From the NCBI GenBank assembly GCA_028382965.1, contig JAOEUK010000002.1, forward strand, positions 124,001 through 188,000: a stretch of DNA of 64,000 nt, written 5' to 3'. The position numbers and the translations under genes were made by a program. Origin of the DNA: Candidatus Puniceispirillum sp. GTDB taxonomy: Bacteria > Pseudomonadota > Alphaproteobacteria > Puniceispirillales > Puniceispirillaceae. Below, in pieces: positions 22,545 through 32,566 of the stretch. Under the pieces are notes generated by a model. The model saw only the letters and a list, made by a program, of their open reading frames with translations, did no database searches and was not told the DNA's origin. The first letter of the stretch is position 1. Every line of letters starts with the position of its first letter.

Positions 22545-22839
22545 TAATCACCAATTCTTCATTGTTCAATATATCAGTTATCAAATTGACTTGATTGCAA
22601 ATGAATTTCATGCCCGAGTTTGCGCAAAACTCGTACGCGGTAGAATCATTGCGGACCCTAATTGAGAATTATCGTTATAACTTCACTGTTTTCTTTATTT
22701 AATGCTTTTTTCATGTGTGAATAGTAAAAAGGCTTTATGGAGCTGGAAATATTAAAATTTTACGAATAGTAAAAGTTAAGTTTAGAACATGGGGCTTGGA
22801 TCGAAGACAGGTCAAAGCTAAATTTGCAGACAGGACAAC

Positions 22840-22983
22840 ATGACACAGGGAACTATAAAGTGGGTTAACATTCAAAAAGGGTTTGGCTTTATTAACCCCC
22901 ACAATGGCGGAAATGGCGTCTTTATTCACATCACTGCTGTACAAAATTCAGCCCTCAATGGCTTGAATGAAGGACAGAGGTAG
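22840..22983 (+). pseudogene. truncated CspA-family cold-shock protein
   Basis: MTQGTIKWVNIQKGFGFINPHNGGNGVFIHITAVQNSALNGLNEGQR*; the usual C-terminal beta-strands are missing (stop TAG 22981-22983). The -1 frame continues VVHENS* like GQKVSYE. Confidence 0.6.
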
Positions 22984-23104
22984 TGCATGAGAACTCGTAG
23001 AGTAGCGTAACGGTCAGAAGGCTGCTGTTTAGTTGGCTGTTATCGGGTAGACTTTAGCCACACGCGATCCTTCGGTCTATCAACCAGCTATGCTGCGCCT
23101 GAAC

Positions 23105-24274
23105 TTAATACGAACAGTTAGTCCACGAATCTGATGTGGCTTTTTTCTTTGATACCTGATTGCTCCAAGTAAAAGGTAAGGATACTGTTTCTGCTGTGCG
23201 AGGACCGTCATCCGTCATTATTTTGAGGTGCCCTGAGGACTCAATCGCTGCCAATTGTATCATGCCAAGGGCAATATTTTTATTCATCCGCGGTGAATAC
23301 GCGTAAGCACTCAAATAGCCAACGACCTCATCATTCTGCAACACTTTTATTCTATCTTCATTCGTCCTAGTCAAATTTTCTCCACTTATGAAAAAGCCCA
23401 TAAATCGTCTTTTGACGCCAGATTTTTTAATATTTAGTAAAGCGCCTTTGCCAACAAACTCATGAACTTGAGCCAAGTCAACAAACCTGTCCATGCCAAG
23501 CTCAAAAGGATTGGTTTTATCATCCGTGTCCGCACCATATGAAACGAGGCCACTCTCAATGCGTTCAACATAATTTGGCGTTCCAGGACCAATATTATAA
23601 GGCTTTCCTGCTTGCAGAACTTTTTCCCAAAGATCATAACCACGGTTACCATCGCGAAGATATAACTCGTAGCCACCTTGCTTTGACCAACCAGACTTCG
23701 ACACTAGAAGCGGGATACCATCAAGGCTTGCCTCACGAAACCCAAAATATTTTAAGTCCTTGACCCAACTACCAAATAAATCAGTTACCACTGCTGAAGC
23801 CATCGGTCCCTGGATAGCAAGAGGTGAGACATCAGGCTCAAAAACTTCTACATTCATTCCTAGTGACCCTGCTATAGCGCTAACCCATAATTGAATATCA
23901 CTATCAGCAATTGATAGCCAGATTTCATCATTCTCAACTTGGAGTAAAACCGGATCATTAATAATAGAACCGTCATGCTTGCACATCGGCACATATTTAC
24001 CTTGCCCGATACACAGTCCATCAAGATTCCGAGGCGTTAAGTAACGAGCAAGTTTTATAGCATCCGGACCCTTGATAGCAACTTGGCGCTCCACAGAAAC
24101 ATCCCACATTGCAACGCCGTTGACCAAGCGCTCGTATTCAGCAACTGGATCACCATAGCTTGTTGGCATGTACATATGATTATAAACGCTAGCTGATGAG
24201 AGACCTGCCTCAAGGCAAGCATTAAAAAATGGACTCTTGCGAACTCTAGTACCTAAAGATAGTTGTATTGTCAT
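23105..24274 (-). CDS. dmdA: DmdA-like dimethylsulfoniopropionate demethylase (GcvT superfamily)
   Basis: VYNHMYMPTSYGDPVAEYERL, VWDVSVERQVAIKG-type segment, SIADSD, AIQGP, SGWSKQGGYELY, IGPGTPNYVERIESGLVSYGAD, NPFELGMDRFV. Start chosen at 24274 (MTIQLSLGTRVRKSPF). Confidence 0.7.
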   Translation of the reverse strand: MTIQLSLGTRVRKSPFFNACLEAGLSSASVYNHMYMPTSYGDPVAEYERLVNGVAMWDVSVERQVAIKGPDAIKLARYLTPRNLDGLCIGQGKYVPMCKHDGSIINDPVLLQVENDEIWLSIADSDIQLWVSAIAGSLGMNVEVFEPDVSPLAIQGPMASAVVTDLFGSWVKDLKYFGFREASLDGIPLLVSKSGWSKQGGYELYLRDGNRGYDLWEKVLQAGKPYNIGPGTPNYVERIESGLVSYGADTDDKTNPFELGMDRFVDLAQVHEFVGKGALLNIKKSGVKRRFMGFFISGENLTRTNEDRIKVLQNDEVVGYLSAYAYSPRMNKNIALGMIQLAAIESSGHLKIMTDDGPRTAETVSLPFTWSNQVSKKKATSDSWTNCSY

Positions 24275-24390
24275 CAGCACCTCAACGGATATTATAGCAG
24301 AATTGTAAACGGCGCTATTATTGCCAGAAGTGACGGTGATCAATATCCTCATTGCGTCATGTTATTACTTGTTTGTTGTCTAAATTCGCC

Positions 24391-25440
24391 TTATGCAAAA
24401 AAATTAGCAATTTCTGCAGCTAATTGATCAACCTCATCCACTCCGATATCAAGATGGGTGACAAGTCGAATCACATTATTACCCTCACCCAGTAAAATAC
24501 CGCGTGCAGCAAGATATTCACAAAGAGCAACTCCCGAGCCATCGGGAACAGTCATAAATACCATATTTGTGTCAACCTGATCTACGGCAATGGTAACCTG
24601 ATTAATTTTGTTAAGCTGTTCTGCTAACCGGATTGCATGTTCGTGGTCTTGATTAAGCCGTTCAATGTGATTATCGAGAGCGTAAAGTCCAGCTGCGGCC
24701 AAAATACCTACTTGCCGCATTCCACCGCCAACCAGTTTACGCATACGACGCGCCCGCGTGATAAAATCATTTGATCCGACTAACACTGATCCAGCTGGAG
24801 CGCCAAGCCCTTTGGACAGACATAACGACACACTATCTACTGCCTTCACAATATCGCAGGCTGGCACACCAAGTTTGATAGCAGCATTCATAAGCCGAGC
24901 TCCATCAAGATGAACAGATAGCCCACAACCTTTGCCAGCAATCGCAAGTGTTGTAATATCCGCAACATCAAGCACGTGGCCCGATACAGTATTCTCAAGA
25001 CATAATAATCGACTAATTGGACAGTGCAAGTCATCCGGTTTAATTGCTTTTACGATTTGAGCAGCTTTCATGCACCCACGATGATCAGTTGCAATAGCTT
25101 CCATCATCACGCCACCAAGGACAGAAACGCCACCAGCCTCATAACGATGAATATGGTAACAATCACCAACCAACAATTCATCTCCGCGTTGGCAATGCGA
25201 CAGTAAAGCGACTAAATTTGACTGGGTGCCGCTGGGAACAAACAGGCCCGCATCCTTACCTAGAAGGAGGGCAACCCGTTTTTGAAGAGTGTTAACCGTA
25301 GGATCATCGCCATAAACATCATCACCAACCTCAGCAGCAACCATTGCTTCTCTCATCGCGCCTGTTGGTTTAGTAACAGTATCACTTCGCACATCAATAT
25401 AGTGCGACTTATTAATTTTTGATGCTCCTTGATCAATCAT
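24391..25440 (-). CDS. low-specificity L-threonine aldolase
   Basis: DVRSDTVTKPTGAMREAMVAAEVGDDVYGDDPTVN, HLDGARLMNAA, SLCLSKGLGAPAGSVLVG. Confidence 0.92.
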   Translation of the reverse strand: MIDQGASKINKSHYIDVRSDTVTKPTGAMREAMVAAEVGDDVYGDDPTVNTLQKRVALLLGKDAGLFVPSGTQSNLVALLSHCQRGDELLVGDCYHIHRYEAGGVSVLGGVMMEAIATDHRGCMKAAQIVKAIKPDDLHCPISRLLCLENTVSGHVLDVADITTLAIAGKGCGLSVHLDGARLMNAAIKLGVPACDIVKAVDSVSLCLSKGLGAPAGSVLVGSNDFITRARRMRKLVGGGMRQVGILAAAGLYALDNHIERLNQDHEHAIRLAEQLNKINQVTIAVDQVDTNMVFMTVPDGSGVALCEYLAARGILLGEGNNVIRLVTHLDIGVDEVDQLAAEIANFFA

Positions 25441-25496
25441 TGCTTTCGAACCTCTGACAAAAAATCAACTCCATTTTATATTGCGTTTCCACTCTT

Positions 25497-26252
25497 TTAT
25501 TCAGCAGTTTTGTAACGCTCAAAATTCGCCATTAATGCTGGTAATTCGTCAAGTTTTCTTATGAAATTGTTATGTTTTAGATCCGTATGAGCCCAGGTTT
25601 CAACATCATCAGTGACACAAATGAAATCATTAGCTTTAGCGGCAGTAGCTGCTCCATAATCAGCCATAGTATCTCCAACCATCACGCTCGCCTCCGGTGC
25701 AACACCAGCAACATTACAACATTGCAAAAATCCATATGGTTCAGGTTTTGACCCAAAACCACTATCGGCGCCAATCACCACACAAAACAATCCAAGAACA
25801 CCAAGAGCATTCAAATTACTTTTAGCACTATCAGCGCTATCATTAGTCAGAATAGCAAGTATATAACCTTCTTTATGAAGCTTGCGAAGCGGCGTCTCAA
25901 CATCACCTTTTGGAATAGTTTGCTTGCTCCGGTGCAAGGTCAGCAATCCCTTCACATCATTTTGATACTTTTTATCTTGATCTAGCCGGATCATGTTCTT
26001 AGGAAGTATTTGCTGCCAACAGTTACGAATATCAGCAAAGGAACCAGCAGCGAATATACCTTGGGAGTCGATATGTCCGCTTTCATCATTCACGCCAATC
26101 GCCGCGAGCAGATCCTTCACTCCAATATCGTTATCCCAATCATCAGGGAAACGGCTTACCGTATAATGAGCAACGGCACGCGCCACAGGAAGCCACGTAG
26201 CCTCTAAGTCAAGAATTACTCCATCCTTATCAAAAACAATCAAGCCCGTCAT
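25497..26252 (-). CDS. HAD-family hydrolase
   Basis: VFDKDGVILD, AILTNDSADSAKSNL, KPEPYGFLQCC, VMVGDTMADYGAA. Confidence 0.85.
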   Translation of the reverse strand: MTGLIVFDKDGVILDLEATWLPVARAVAHYTVSRFPDDWDNDIGVKDLLAAIGVNDESGHIDSQGIFAAGSFADIRNCWQQILPKNMIRLDQDKKYQNDVKGLLTLHRSKQTIPKGDVETPLRKLHKEGYILAILTNDSADSAKSNLNALGVLGLFCVVIGADSGFGSKPEPYGFLQCCNVAGVAPEASVMVGDTMADYGAATAAKANDFICVTDDVETWAHTDLKHNNFIRKLDELPALMANFERYKTAE

Positions 26253-26392
26253 TGCTGTCTATGGCACCGTAATCGTTGCGCAAACTGCATATTGCGCGAC
26301 AGACTGAACGATGTCCACGCCATAACCAAGTTACTTTTATAAATTCTGATGTGGCCACCTATTATTTAAAAAATCACATACCAATTAAGTGA

Positions 26393-27364
26393 TTACTTGC
26401 CAATCACAAAGCTGCGCCCCTGCAGACGCGCAAAAACAGCAGTTATTTGTCCTGAAATATACATTGCATTCGCAAGGCTAGCACCAGATGCAAGCGCCCT
26501 ATCAACTTCATCATCCGTTAACACGTCTACTGCGACTGTTACCAGCCGATCTCGAAGGTCACTATCAGGAGCCAACAAATTTGCAGGCTGGCGTGATATA
26601 GCAGGCGACGGCACATTGATCGCATTCGCAATCAATGTCGCTGCAACATCTGCATCTGCAGCTGTCTTTGCCAAAACAGTTACTGAATCAGCAATGCCAA
26701 GCGAATGGCTTCGTCCACGCCACCCACTTGTGGCAATACCACCAATTTGGTCTTTTTGGACAAGCCTAATCCGGCCATCAAGAGGCATTTTACCCAACTG
26801 CTTACCATGAGCCAACATCACAGAATCACTCAAGTACACATTGCGATCATCGGCAACCCCAACATCAAAGTACGCATCTTTGCTTAAATACAGCGCGATA
26901 TCCCCACTATTATTAACACTAACGCGCTCTAAGCCATCGCCCATAGTATTCAAAATATGATCTGCAACACTGCCAGCAACAGCAACCATTGGGGTGATGT
27001 AGTTTTCTTTTTTATAGCAACTAAGGTAAGGTCGAATGGCGCGGTCCATCCTCTGGGCAACCAAGCCTTTTAAATCAGGCGGCAGCAACACTTCTGCTGG
27101 TGAACGCAACACAGGCAGTTCTTCGACAAGATTTTCCAGAAGGTTACAGAAAGCATCAGCAGCGTAAGCATAGGCGTTTGCCACCGCATCAGCTGCACCT
27201 TCAGCATTGATTATTAGATCAATTGGCCCGTGCTGGAGATGCAATCGATGATCAAGCCAGTTTGCTTGAGCCCCCCCTGGCATTTGCACCGGCACACCAA
27301 CTGCCGTTGGTAAATGTGCGGTTATTGGAACTGCTTTCCACGGATGGATTGTACCCTGCAACAT
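26393..27364 (-). CDS. UPF0280 family protein
   Basis: VAVAGSVADHILNTMGDGLERVSVNNSGDIALYL, GIATSGWRGRSHSLGIADSVTVLAKTAADADVAATLIANAIN. Confidence 0.75.
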   Translation of the reverse strand: MLQGTIHPWKAVPITAHLPTAVGVPVQMPGGAQANWLDHRLHLQHGPIDLIINAEGAADAVANAYAYAADAFCNLLENLVEELPVLRSPAEVLLPPDLKGLVAQRMDRAIRPYLSCYKKENYITPMVAVAGSVADHILNTMGDGLERVSVNNSGDIALYLSKDAYFDVGVADDRNVYLSDSVMLAHGKQLGKMPLDGRIRLVQKDQIGGIATSGWRGRSHSLGIADSVTVLAKTAADADVAATLIANAINVPSPAISRQPANLLAPDSDLRDRLVTVAVDVLTDDEVDRALASGASLANAMYISGQITAVFARLQGRSFVIGK

Positions 27365-27367
27365 AGT

Positions 27368-28873
27368 CTAACGCCAAATTGGCCATGGATTTTGATGCTG
27401 CTGCGGAATGCTCTTTTTACCAGAAATTTTATGATCATTTTGCGGACCTATCTTACCTGCCAGCACATCATCAATCGACATCACATGATTAAGATGTCCC
27501 CCAAGTTCAATATAGTCATTCTTTCGCATGGTAAATTCAATCGGCGCCACTAATGCAGGGGTAGGCACATACCCAAACGCATTGTCCGGAAGCCCCATAA
27601 CGTCAACCATCACTGTAATACCGCCGCCAGGCCATATGTAGACAGGCGCCCCACCGCAAGTGACGCGAGTTAACGCATCCTTTACTGATCGAGTAAGCAT
27701 AACAGGATTTTCGGTAACACCTGCACGAAGGGAGCCTCCAGCACCACCCATAAAATTAATTGACGTTAATGCAGGTTCGCAATTTTCTTCAATACGCTGG
27801 ATAGAGGGTTGCAGACTTGATGGCATTGGCTTTTCTGTCGGCACCAACTCATCATTCAACTCGTAATAGCCAAATTGTTCTCCAGTGGTTGATACCATCA
27901 ATAGCGACTGACCAGAACGTGCAATTTTTGTATCAAAAGGCCCCAGAATGGCCAATGGATCAATCAGATTGGTCCCGCCCCATCCCGTGCCAGGCTCAGC
28001 CACTTGGAAATAACGTCCGGGGGTTGATCGGCGACCAATTATCTTGATCCCACTTGGTGCCCAGCCAATAACCTTACCAGCCTGATGTTCAGACATCACA
28101 CCAGTAATGTGGTCATCAACAATCACAACTTCATCAACAAGGCCATGCCATTGAGCCGCAAACATTCCAACTGTGGCAGAACCGCAACCAACCCGCATGC
28201 GCGACTCGGTAACACCGTTTATTATCGGCGCCTTGCCAGCTTGCAAAAGAAGGTTTGATCCATCATCAACCTGCATATCAACAGCATTACCATTACATAA
28301 AGCCAACAATGTAGCGCAAGTCACCCGACCTTCTTTTTTGCCTCCCCCAGTCAGATGATGAACCCCACCCAATGACAACATTTGCGAGCCATATTCGCCA
28401 GTTGTCACGTGCCCAACAGGCTCCCCGTCAACGCGAACAGTGGCGCATTCAGGACCAATATGACGATCCGTGTCAATTTTTACTTTAGCACCGCAATAAC
28501 TAAAAATTCCCTCAGATACTACAGTTACCATATCAACACCATCAACAACACTACTGACGATAAAAGGGGCCGGCTTGTAATCTGGATATGTGGTGCCAGC
28601 ACCTACAGCAGTGACAAAGGCATCCTCTGGGGTAACCAGATCGCCATTCCAGTCATCCGTGCCATCAAGAAACGGAACCAGCTCACCACCTTCATCAAAA
28701 CGCCGCTGCATTACCACCAACGGATCAACACGAAGAAGTTGGCCTCCCTCATTGGCATAACGGTCGCAAGCACCTGATTTACCATCAGCGATAAAACACA
28801 TCACTGGGCAGGCATCACAGCGGATTTTTTCTTTGTCCCGTTTATCACGCTTGATTTTTGTTGCCATACTCAA
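27368..28873 (-). CDS. 6-hydroxynicotinate-reductase-like iron-sulfur protein
   Basis: 501 aa; N-terminal CDACPVMCFI...GACDRY cysteine cluster; resembles proteins annotated as 6-hydroxynicotinate reductase (recalled family); ATGA overlap with the upstream Mo-hydroxylase gene. Confidence 0.65.
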   Translation of the reverse strand: MSMATKIKRDKRDKEKIRCDACPVMCFIADGKSGACDRYANEGGQLLRVDPLVVMQRRFDEGGELVPFLDGTDDWNGDLVTPEDAFVTAVGAGTTYPDYKPAPFIVSSVVDGVDMVTVVSEGIFSYCGAKVKIDTDRHIGPECATVRVDGEPVGHVTTGEYGSQMLSLGGVHHLTGGGKKEGRVTCATLLALCNGNAVDMQVDDGSNLLLQAGKAPIINGVTESRMRVGCGSATVGMFAAQWHGLVDEVVIVDDHITGVMSEHQAGKVIGWAPSGIKIIGRRSTPGRYFQVAEPGTGWGGTNLIDPLAILGPFDTKIARSGQSLLMVSTTGEQFGYYELNDELVPTEKPMPSSLQPSIQRIEENCEPALTSINFMGGAGGSLRAGVTENPVMLTRSVKDALTRVTCGGAPVYIWPGGGITVMVDVMGLPDNAFGYVPTPALVAPIEFTMRKNDYIELGGHLNHVMSIDDVLAGKIGPQNDHKISGKKSIPQQHQNPWPIWR

Positions 28874-31629
28874 CCGCTCCTTTTTGCTTTTTCTTCTAAC
28901 GCAGTAATGGCCGCGAAAATTTTGTCTGGTGTGGCTGGCAAGTCAAAAACACTTGCCCCAGTAGCATGACGGATTGCATTTAAAATTGCTGGGGCAGTTG
29001 GTATAAGAACATGCTCACCAAGGCCTTTAGCACCATAAGGACCTTCTTCATCTGGAACCTCAATAATCACGTGGTTGAATTCTGGAATATCACCAATAGT
29101 TGGGATAAGATAATCATGCAAATTTTCAGTTCTGCCCGGCTGATAATCTTCCATCAAGGCAAGCCCTAAACCTTGAGCAACCCCGCCCTCAATTTGTCCT
29201 TCAATCAAAAGTGGGTTAATCGCCCGCCCAACGTCATGCGCTGTCGTCACTGTTTCAAGCTTGACTTGACCAAGCACACAATCAACTGAAAGTTCCATCA
29301 TCTGTGCACCATAGCCAAACACAGCATAAGGGATGCCCTGCCCTTTATCATTAAGTGGGCTTGTCGGCGGGTCATAGGTTTCCTCAGCCATAAAGACATA
29401 TCCAAAATCATTGACAGGCAACTCCGACAAATCAATACGCGCAAAACCTCCAGCCGCATCATTTAGAAGAAGCAAGGAGCCGTCAAAATTAATCTGGGCA
29501 TCGCTATCAACATTACCTTGGCGTATTAAGATCTCACGTAATGCATTGCCTGATAACATGGCCGCCTTTCCTGAGACAAAGGTTTGGCGTGAAGCTGAAG
29601 TTTTGCCGCAGTCAGGTGTGAGGTCTGTATCACCTCCAACAATTTGCACTTCATGCACTGGTAAACCCAGTGCATCAGCGGCAATTTGAGTAATTACCGT
29701 ATTTGCACCCTGACCAATATCCATTGCCCCTTGGTGCAGCACAACCACCCCACTAGAGGTAACCCCAATACGCATGGTTGATGGGTTTGGTAATGAGGTA
29801 TTACCACATCCATACCAACAACTAGCAACCCCTACGCCTCGGCGCCATGGGCTACCATTTTTAATCGCCACTTCATTAAAATTTGCAGCCTTCAACAGCG
29901 CGGATTGCCAGCATTCTTCTAAAGCTTCAAAACACTCATCAATTCCTACACCACTCTTAAAAACTTGCCCAGTTACTGTTGGCACGCCATTTTTTAGAGC
30001 ATTTCGCCGCCGAAATGCTAGGCGGTCCATGCCCACTTTTTCAGCGAGCAAGTCATAGGCGCATTCTTGAGCAATTGCTGATTGAGGCACCCCAAACCCA
30101 CGAAAAGCGCCAGCTGGCGGTGCATTCGTATGGACCGCAACACTTTTGGCGCGATAGTCAGTGGTTTTATAAGGTCCACACGCATGTATTGGTACACGGT
30201 TCGCCACAGTCGGTCCCCAGCTCGCATAGGCACCAGTATTAAAAACACCATCAAATACAAAACCACTGATCTCCCCTTTTTCATCGCAGCCAATGCTTAA
30301 TCGAATATCAGATGGATGGCGCTTGGTTGAAGCACGCATTGACTCACCACGGCTGTAGCAAATACGGGCTGGCCGTTTTAACACCCAAGCGGCAAGAGCA
30401 ACATAAGGTTGAAATGAAACATCCAGCTTTGCGCCGAATCCACCACCACAAGCAGAAGGCACCACACGAATTTTTGCTAGGTCCATGCCCATAATCTCAG
30501 CAAGGCTCTCACGGTCCATTTGGGCTGCCTGTGTACAGCCATGAATGACAATTCTACTGCCCTCAAGTACTGCATATCCTGACTCAGGTTCGATATAAGC
30601 ATGCTCAATAAATGGTGTTTTGGTCCTTACGTTCACTTGGTGCTTGGCAGCAGCTAATGCCTTGTCAGCATCTCCACATTCAACATAACCACGCACCAAA
30701 ATGTTGCCATCACGGCTATTATGCAGCTTTGGCGCACCAGAACTCGTCGAAGACTCTGGAGTCAGCATAGTGTCATGTGGTTCCCATGAAATTGGAAAAT
30801 CAGCCTCATCAAATCTACTAACGCTGTCCGGATCACCTACAATTGCTGCGACAGCATCACCTCTATAAAGGGCTGTCGTTTCGGCAAACACCGGTTGATC
30901 AGCAAATGGTGGGATTACACCAAAACAATTCCGGCCGGGAACATCACTGGCATCCAGCACCGCCAAAATCCCAGGTTGTTCTGCCAGGAACGCAGCCTTA
31001 TCACCAATCTGGAAACTAGCATAGTGATGCGGGCTTCGGATAACTCTTACCAACACTGCATCGTGCGGCACCTGATCATCACCATAAACAAGACTGGCAT
31101 CCACCTTTGGTTGTCCGTCAATATGCCGGATGGGGCTGCCAACACTGCATCCTCCTTTCGGAGATAAAGGCACGCCTATTCCAGTGCCAACCGCAAGCAC
31201 AGCATCAATGATTTTGCTATATCCTGTGCAACGGCATAAAACACCACCAAGCGCGTTTTGGACATCGCACCGCGATGGTGCTGGGTTTTCAGCAAGCAAC
31301 GCATGGGCAGCAACCAACATCCCCGGCGTGCAAATACCACATTGAGCTGCTCCATAGGCAAGAAAACTATCTTGCAGCCCTGCAATTTTACCAGCTTCAT
31401 GAAGCCCCTCAATACTGGTAACTTCGGCACCCTCAACTTGCCCGATAGCCGTCAGGCAACTACAGATTGGTGCTCCGTCAAGAAGTACGCTACAGGCCCC
31501 ACAATCGCCAGCATTACAGCCAATTTTTGTACCAAAAAGGTCCATTTCGTTCCGAAGCACATCACTTAGTCTCGTGCTTGCTGGCAACTGGCTGGTCACA
31601 ATTCGACCATTCAGGGTAAAATAAGTCAT
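28870..31629 (-). CDS. molybdopterin-dependent hydroxylase, fused [2Fe-2S] and Mo-binding domains (xanthine dehydrogenase family)
   Basis: N-terminus GCNAGDCGACSVLLDG...CGICTPGMLVAAHALL...CRCTGYSKI; C-terminal Mo domain CGGGFGAKLDVSFQPYVALAA, GAFRGFGVPQ, GAKGLGEH. Confidence 0.9.
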   Translation of the reverse strand: MTYFTLNGRIVTSQLPASTRLSDVLRNEMDLFGTKIGCNAGDCGACSVLLDGAPICSCLTAIGQVEGAEVTSIEGLHEAGKIAGLQDSFLAYGAAQCGICTPGMLVAAHALLAENPAPSRCDVQNALGGVLCRCTGYSKIIDAVLAVGTGIGVPLSPKGGCSVGSPIRHIDGQPKVDASLVYGDDQVPHDAVLVRVIRSPHHYASFQIGDKAAFLAEQPGILAVLDASDVPGRNCFGVIPPFADQPVFAETTALYRGDAVAAIVGDPDSVSRFDEADFPISWEPHDTMLTPESSTSSGAPKLHNSRDGNILVRGYVECGDADKALAAAKHQVNVRTKTPFIEHAYIEPESGYAVLEGSRIVIHGCTQAAQMDRESLAEIMGMDLAKIRVVPSACGGGFGAKLDVSFQPYVALAAWVLKRPARICYSRGESMRASTKRHPSDIRLSIGCDEKGEISGFVFDGVFNTGAYASWGPTVANRVPIHACGPYKTTDYRAKSVAVHTNAPPAGAFRGFGVPQSAIAQECAYDLLAEKVGMDRLAFRRRNALKNGVPTVTGQVFKSGVGIDECFEALEECWQSALLKAANFNEVAIKNGSPWRRGVGVASCWYGCGNTSLPNPSTMRIGVTSSGVVVLHQGAMDIGQGANTVITQIAADALGLPVHEVQIVGGDTDLTPDCGKTSASRQTFVSGKAAMLSGNALREILIRQGNVDSDAQINFDGSLLLLNDAAGGFARIDLSELPVNDFGYVFMAEETYDPPTSPLNDKGQGIPYAVFGYGAQMMELSVDCVLGQVKLETVTTAHDVGRAINPLLIEGQIEGGVAQGLGLALMEDYQPGRTENLHDYLIPTIGDIPEFNHVIIEVPDEEGPYGAKGLGEHVLIPTAPAILNAIRHATGASVFDLPATPDKIFAAITALEEKAKRSG

Positions 31630-32510
31630 GCATTTATCCCGCTTGCAAAATCGCGTTGCTGATCAGCCAGCAATCGTCGAACAACTTCAACTGAAGCTTG
31701 ACGTCGATAGCTAGCTGGGGCACGCACATCATCAATTGGCGCTAATGCGTCAAAATGTTCCAGCATTACTCGCTCAGTTGCAGTTGCCAATGGAGTGCCA
31801 AGCAAGGCGGCCTCAGCTCTATCCATCCGCATTGCAACTTCGCTGCATGCGCCAACAGACAAAGCAATTGTTGAGATCAAACCAGCCGCGTCTACATCCA
31901 GACGAAGCGCTGCCATACTTATCGAAATAACCAGATAAGACCGCGCGCCAAGTTTCAAAAAGCCAGATTTTCCCACTGTTGATTCTAGCGGAATACGCAG
32001 TGCACTGACCATTTCATTAGCTTTTAGTGCTGTTTTCCGATTACCAAGAATAAAAGCGGATAGCGGCAAATGGCGAAGGCCTGCCTTGGCAGCAATCTCA
32101 ACCTCCGCATTTAGTATCAATAATGGTGGCACACCATCTGCTGCTGGCGACGCATTACAAAGGTTGCCAATAATAGTGGCACGGTTCTGGATCTGGACTG
32201 AACCAACTTCACGTGCTGCTGTTTTCAGAGCATCAAATGCTGGCGGTAAATCGGCATCAATTACAGATCGCCAGCTTGCAGCGGCACCAATGCGCCAATA
32301 TCCACCATCAAAATTTATGTCTCCAAGTTCGGCAATGCCTGAAATATCAAGAATAGCACCAACAAGTGGCCGGTCTTGCAAACTTGGAAAAACATCAGTA
32401 CCACCTGCCAAAATTTTTCTAGGGCCTTTAGCCAGCGCTGAGACAGCAGCGTTTAAGCTATCAACACGCAAATAATCTACGTCACCCCTTGTATTCAATC
32501 TATTGTGCAT
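31626..32510 (-). CDS. FAD-binding subunit of molybdopterin hydroxylase
   Basis: KILAGGTDVFP, GSVQIQNRATIIGNLCNASPAADGVPPLL (CoxM-type FAD motifs); 4-nt overlap with the Mo subunit. Confidence 0.88.
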   Translation of the reverse strand: MHNRLNTRGDVDYLRVDSLNAAVSALAKGPRKILAGGTDVFPSLQDRPLVGAILDISGIAELGDINFDGGYWRIGAAASWRSVIDADLPPAFDALKTAAREVGSVQIQNRATIIGNLCNASPAADGVPPLLILNAEVEIAAKAGLRHLPLSAFILGNRKTALKANEMVSALRIPLESTVGKSGFLKLGARSYLVISISMAALRLDVDAAGLISTIALSVGACSEVAMRMDRAEAALLGTPLATATERVMLEHFDALAPIDDVRAPASYRRQASVEVVRRLLADQQRDFASGINA

Positions 32511-32566
32511 GGTGATCCCTTGATAACGCCACTATCTGCAATTCAGCCTCCATCAACACCTATATA

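Noticed and set aside
22735-22944. 69-aa minus-strand ORF over the cold-shock remnant
   Set aside because: The plus strand has a clear CspA motif; the antisense product has no family signature.
22984-23104. Possible tRNA or tmRNA piece after the csp remnant
   Set aside because: No acceptor/T-loop (GGTTCRA) pattern or tmRNA tag recognised; left as unexplained sequence.
26397-26810. 137-aa plus-strand ORF antisense to UPF0280
   Set aside because: Low-complexity, Ser/Ala/Arg-rich antisense translation fully inside a convincing CDS; no recognisable motif.
32086-32475. 129-aa plus-strand ORF over the FAD subunit
   Set aside because: Antisense shadow of the FAD-binding gene; composition typical of spurious ORFs.
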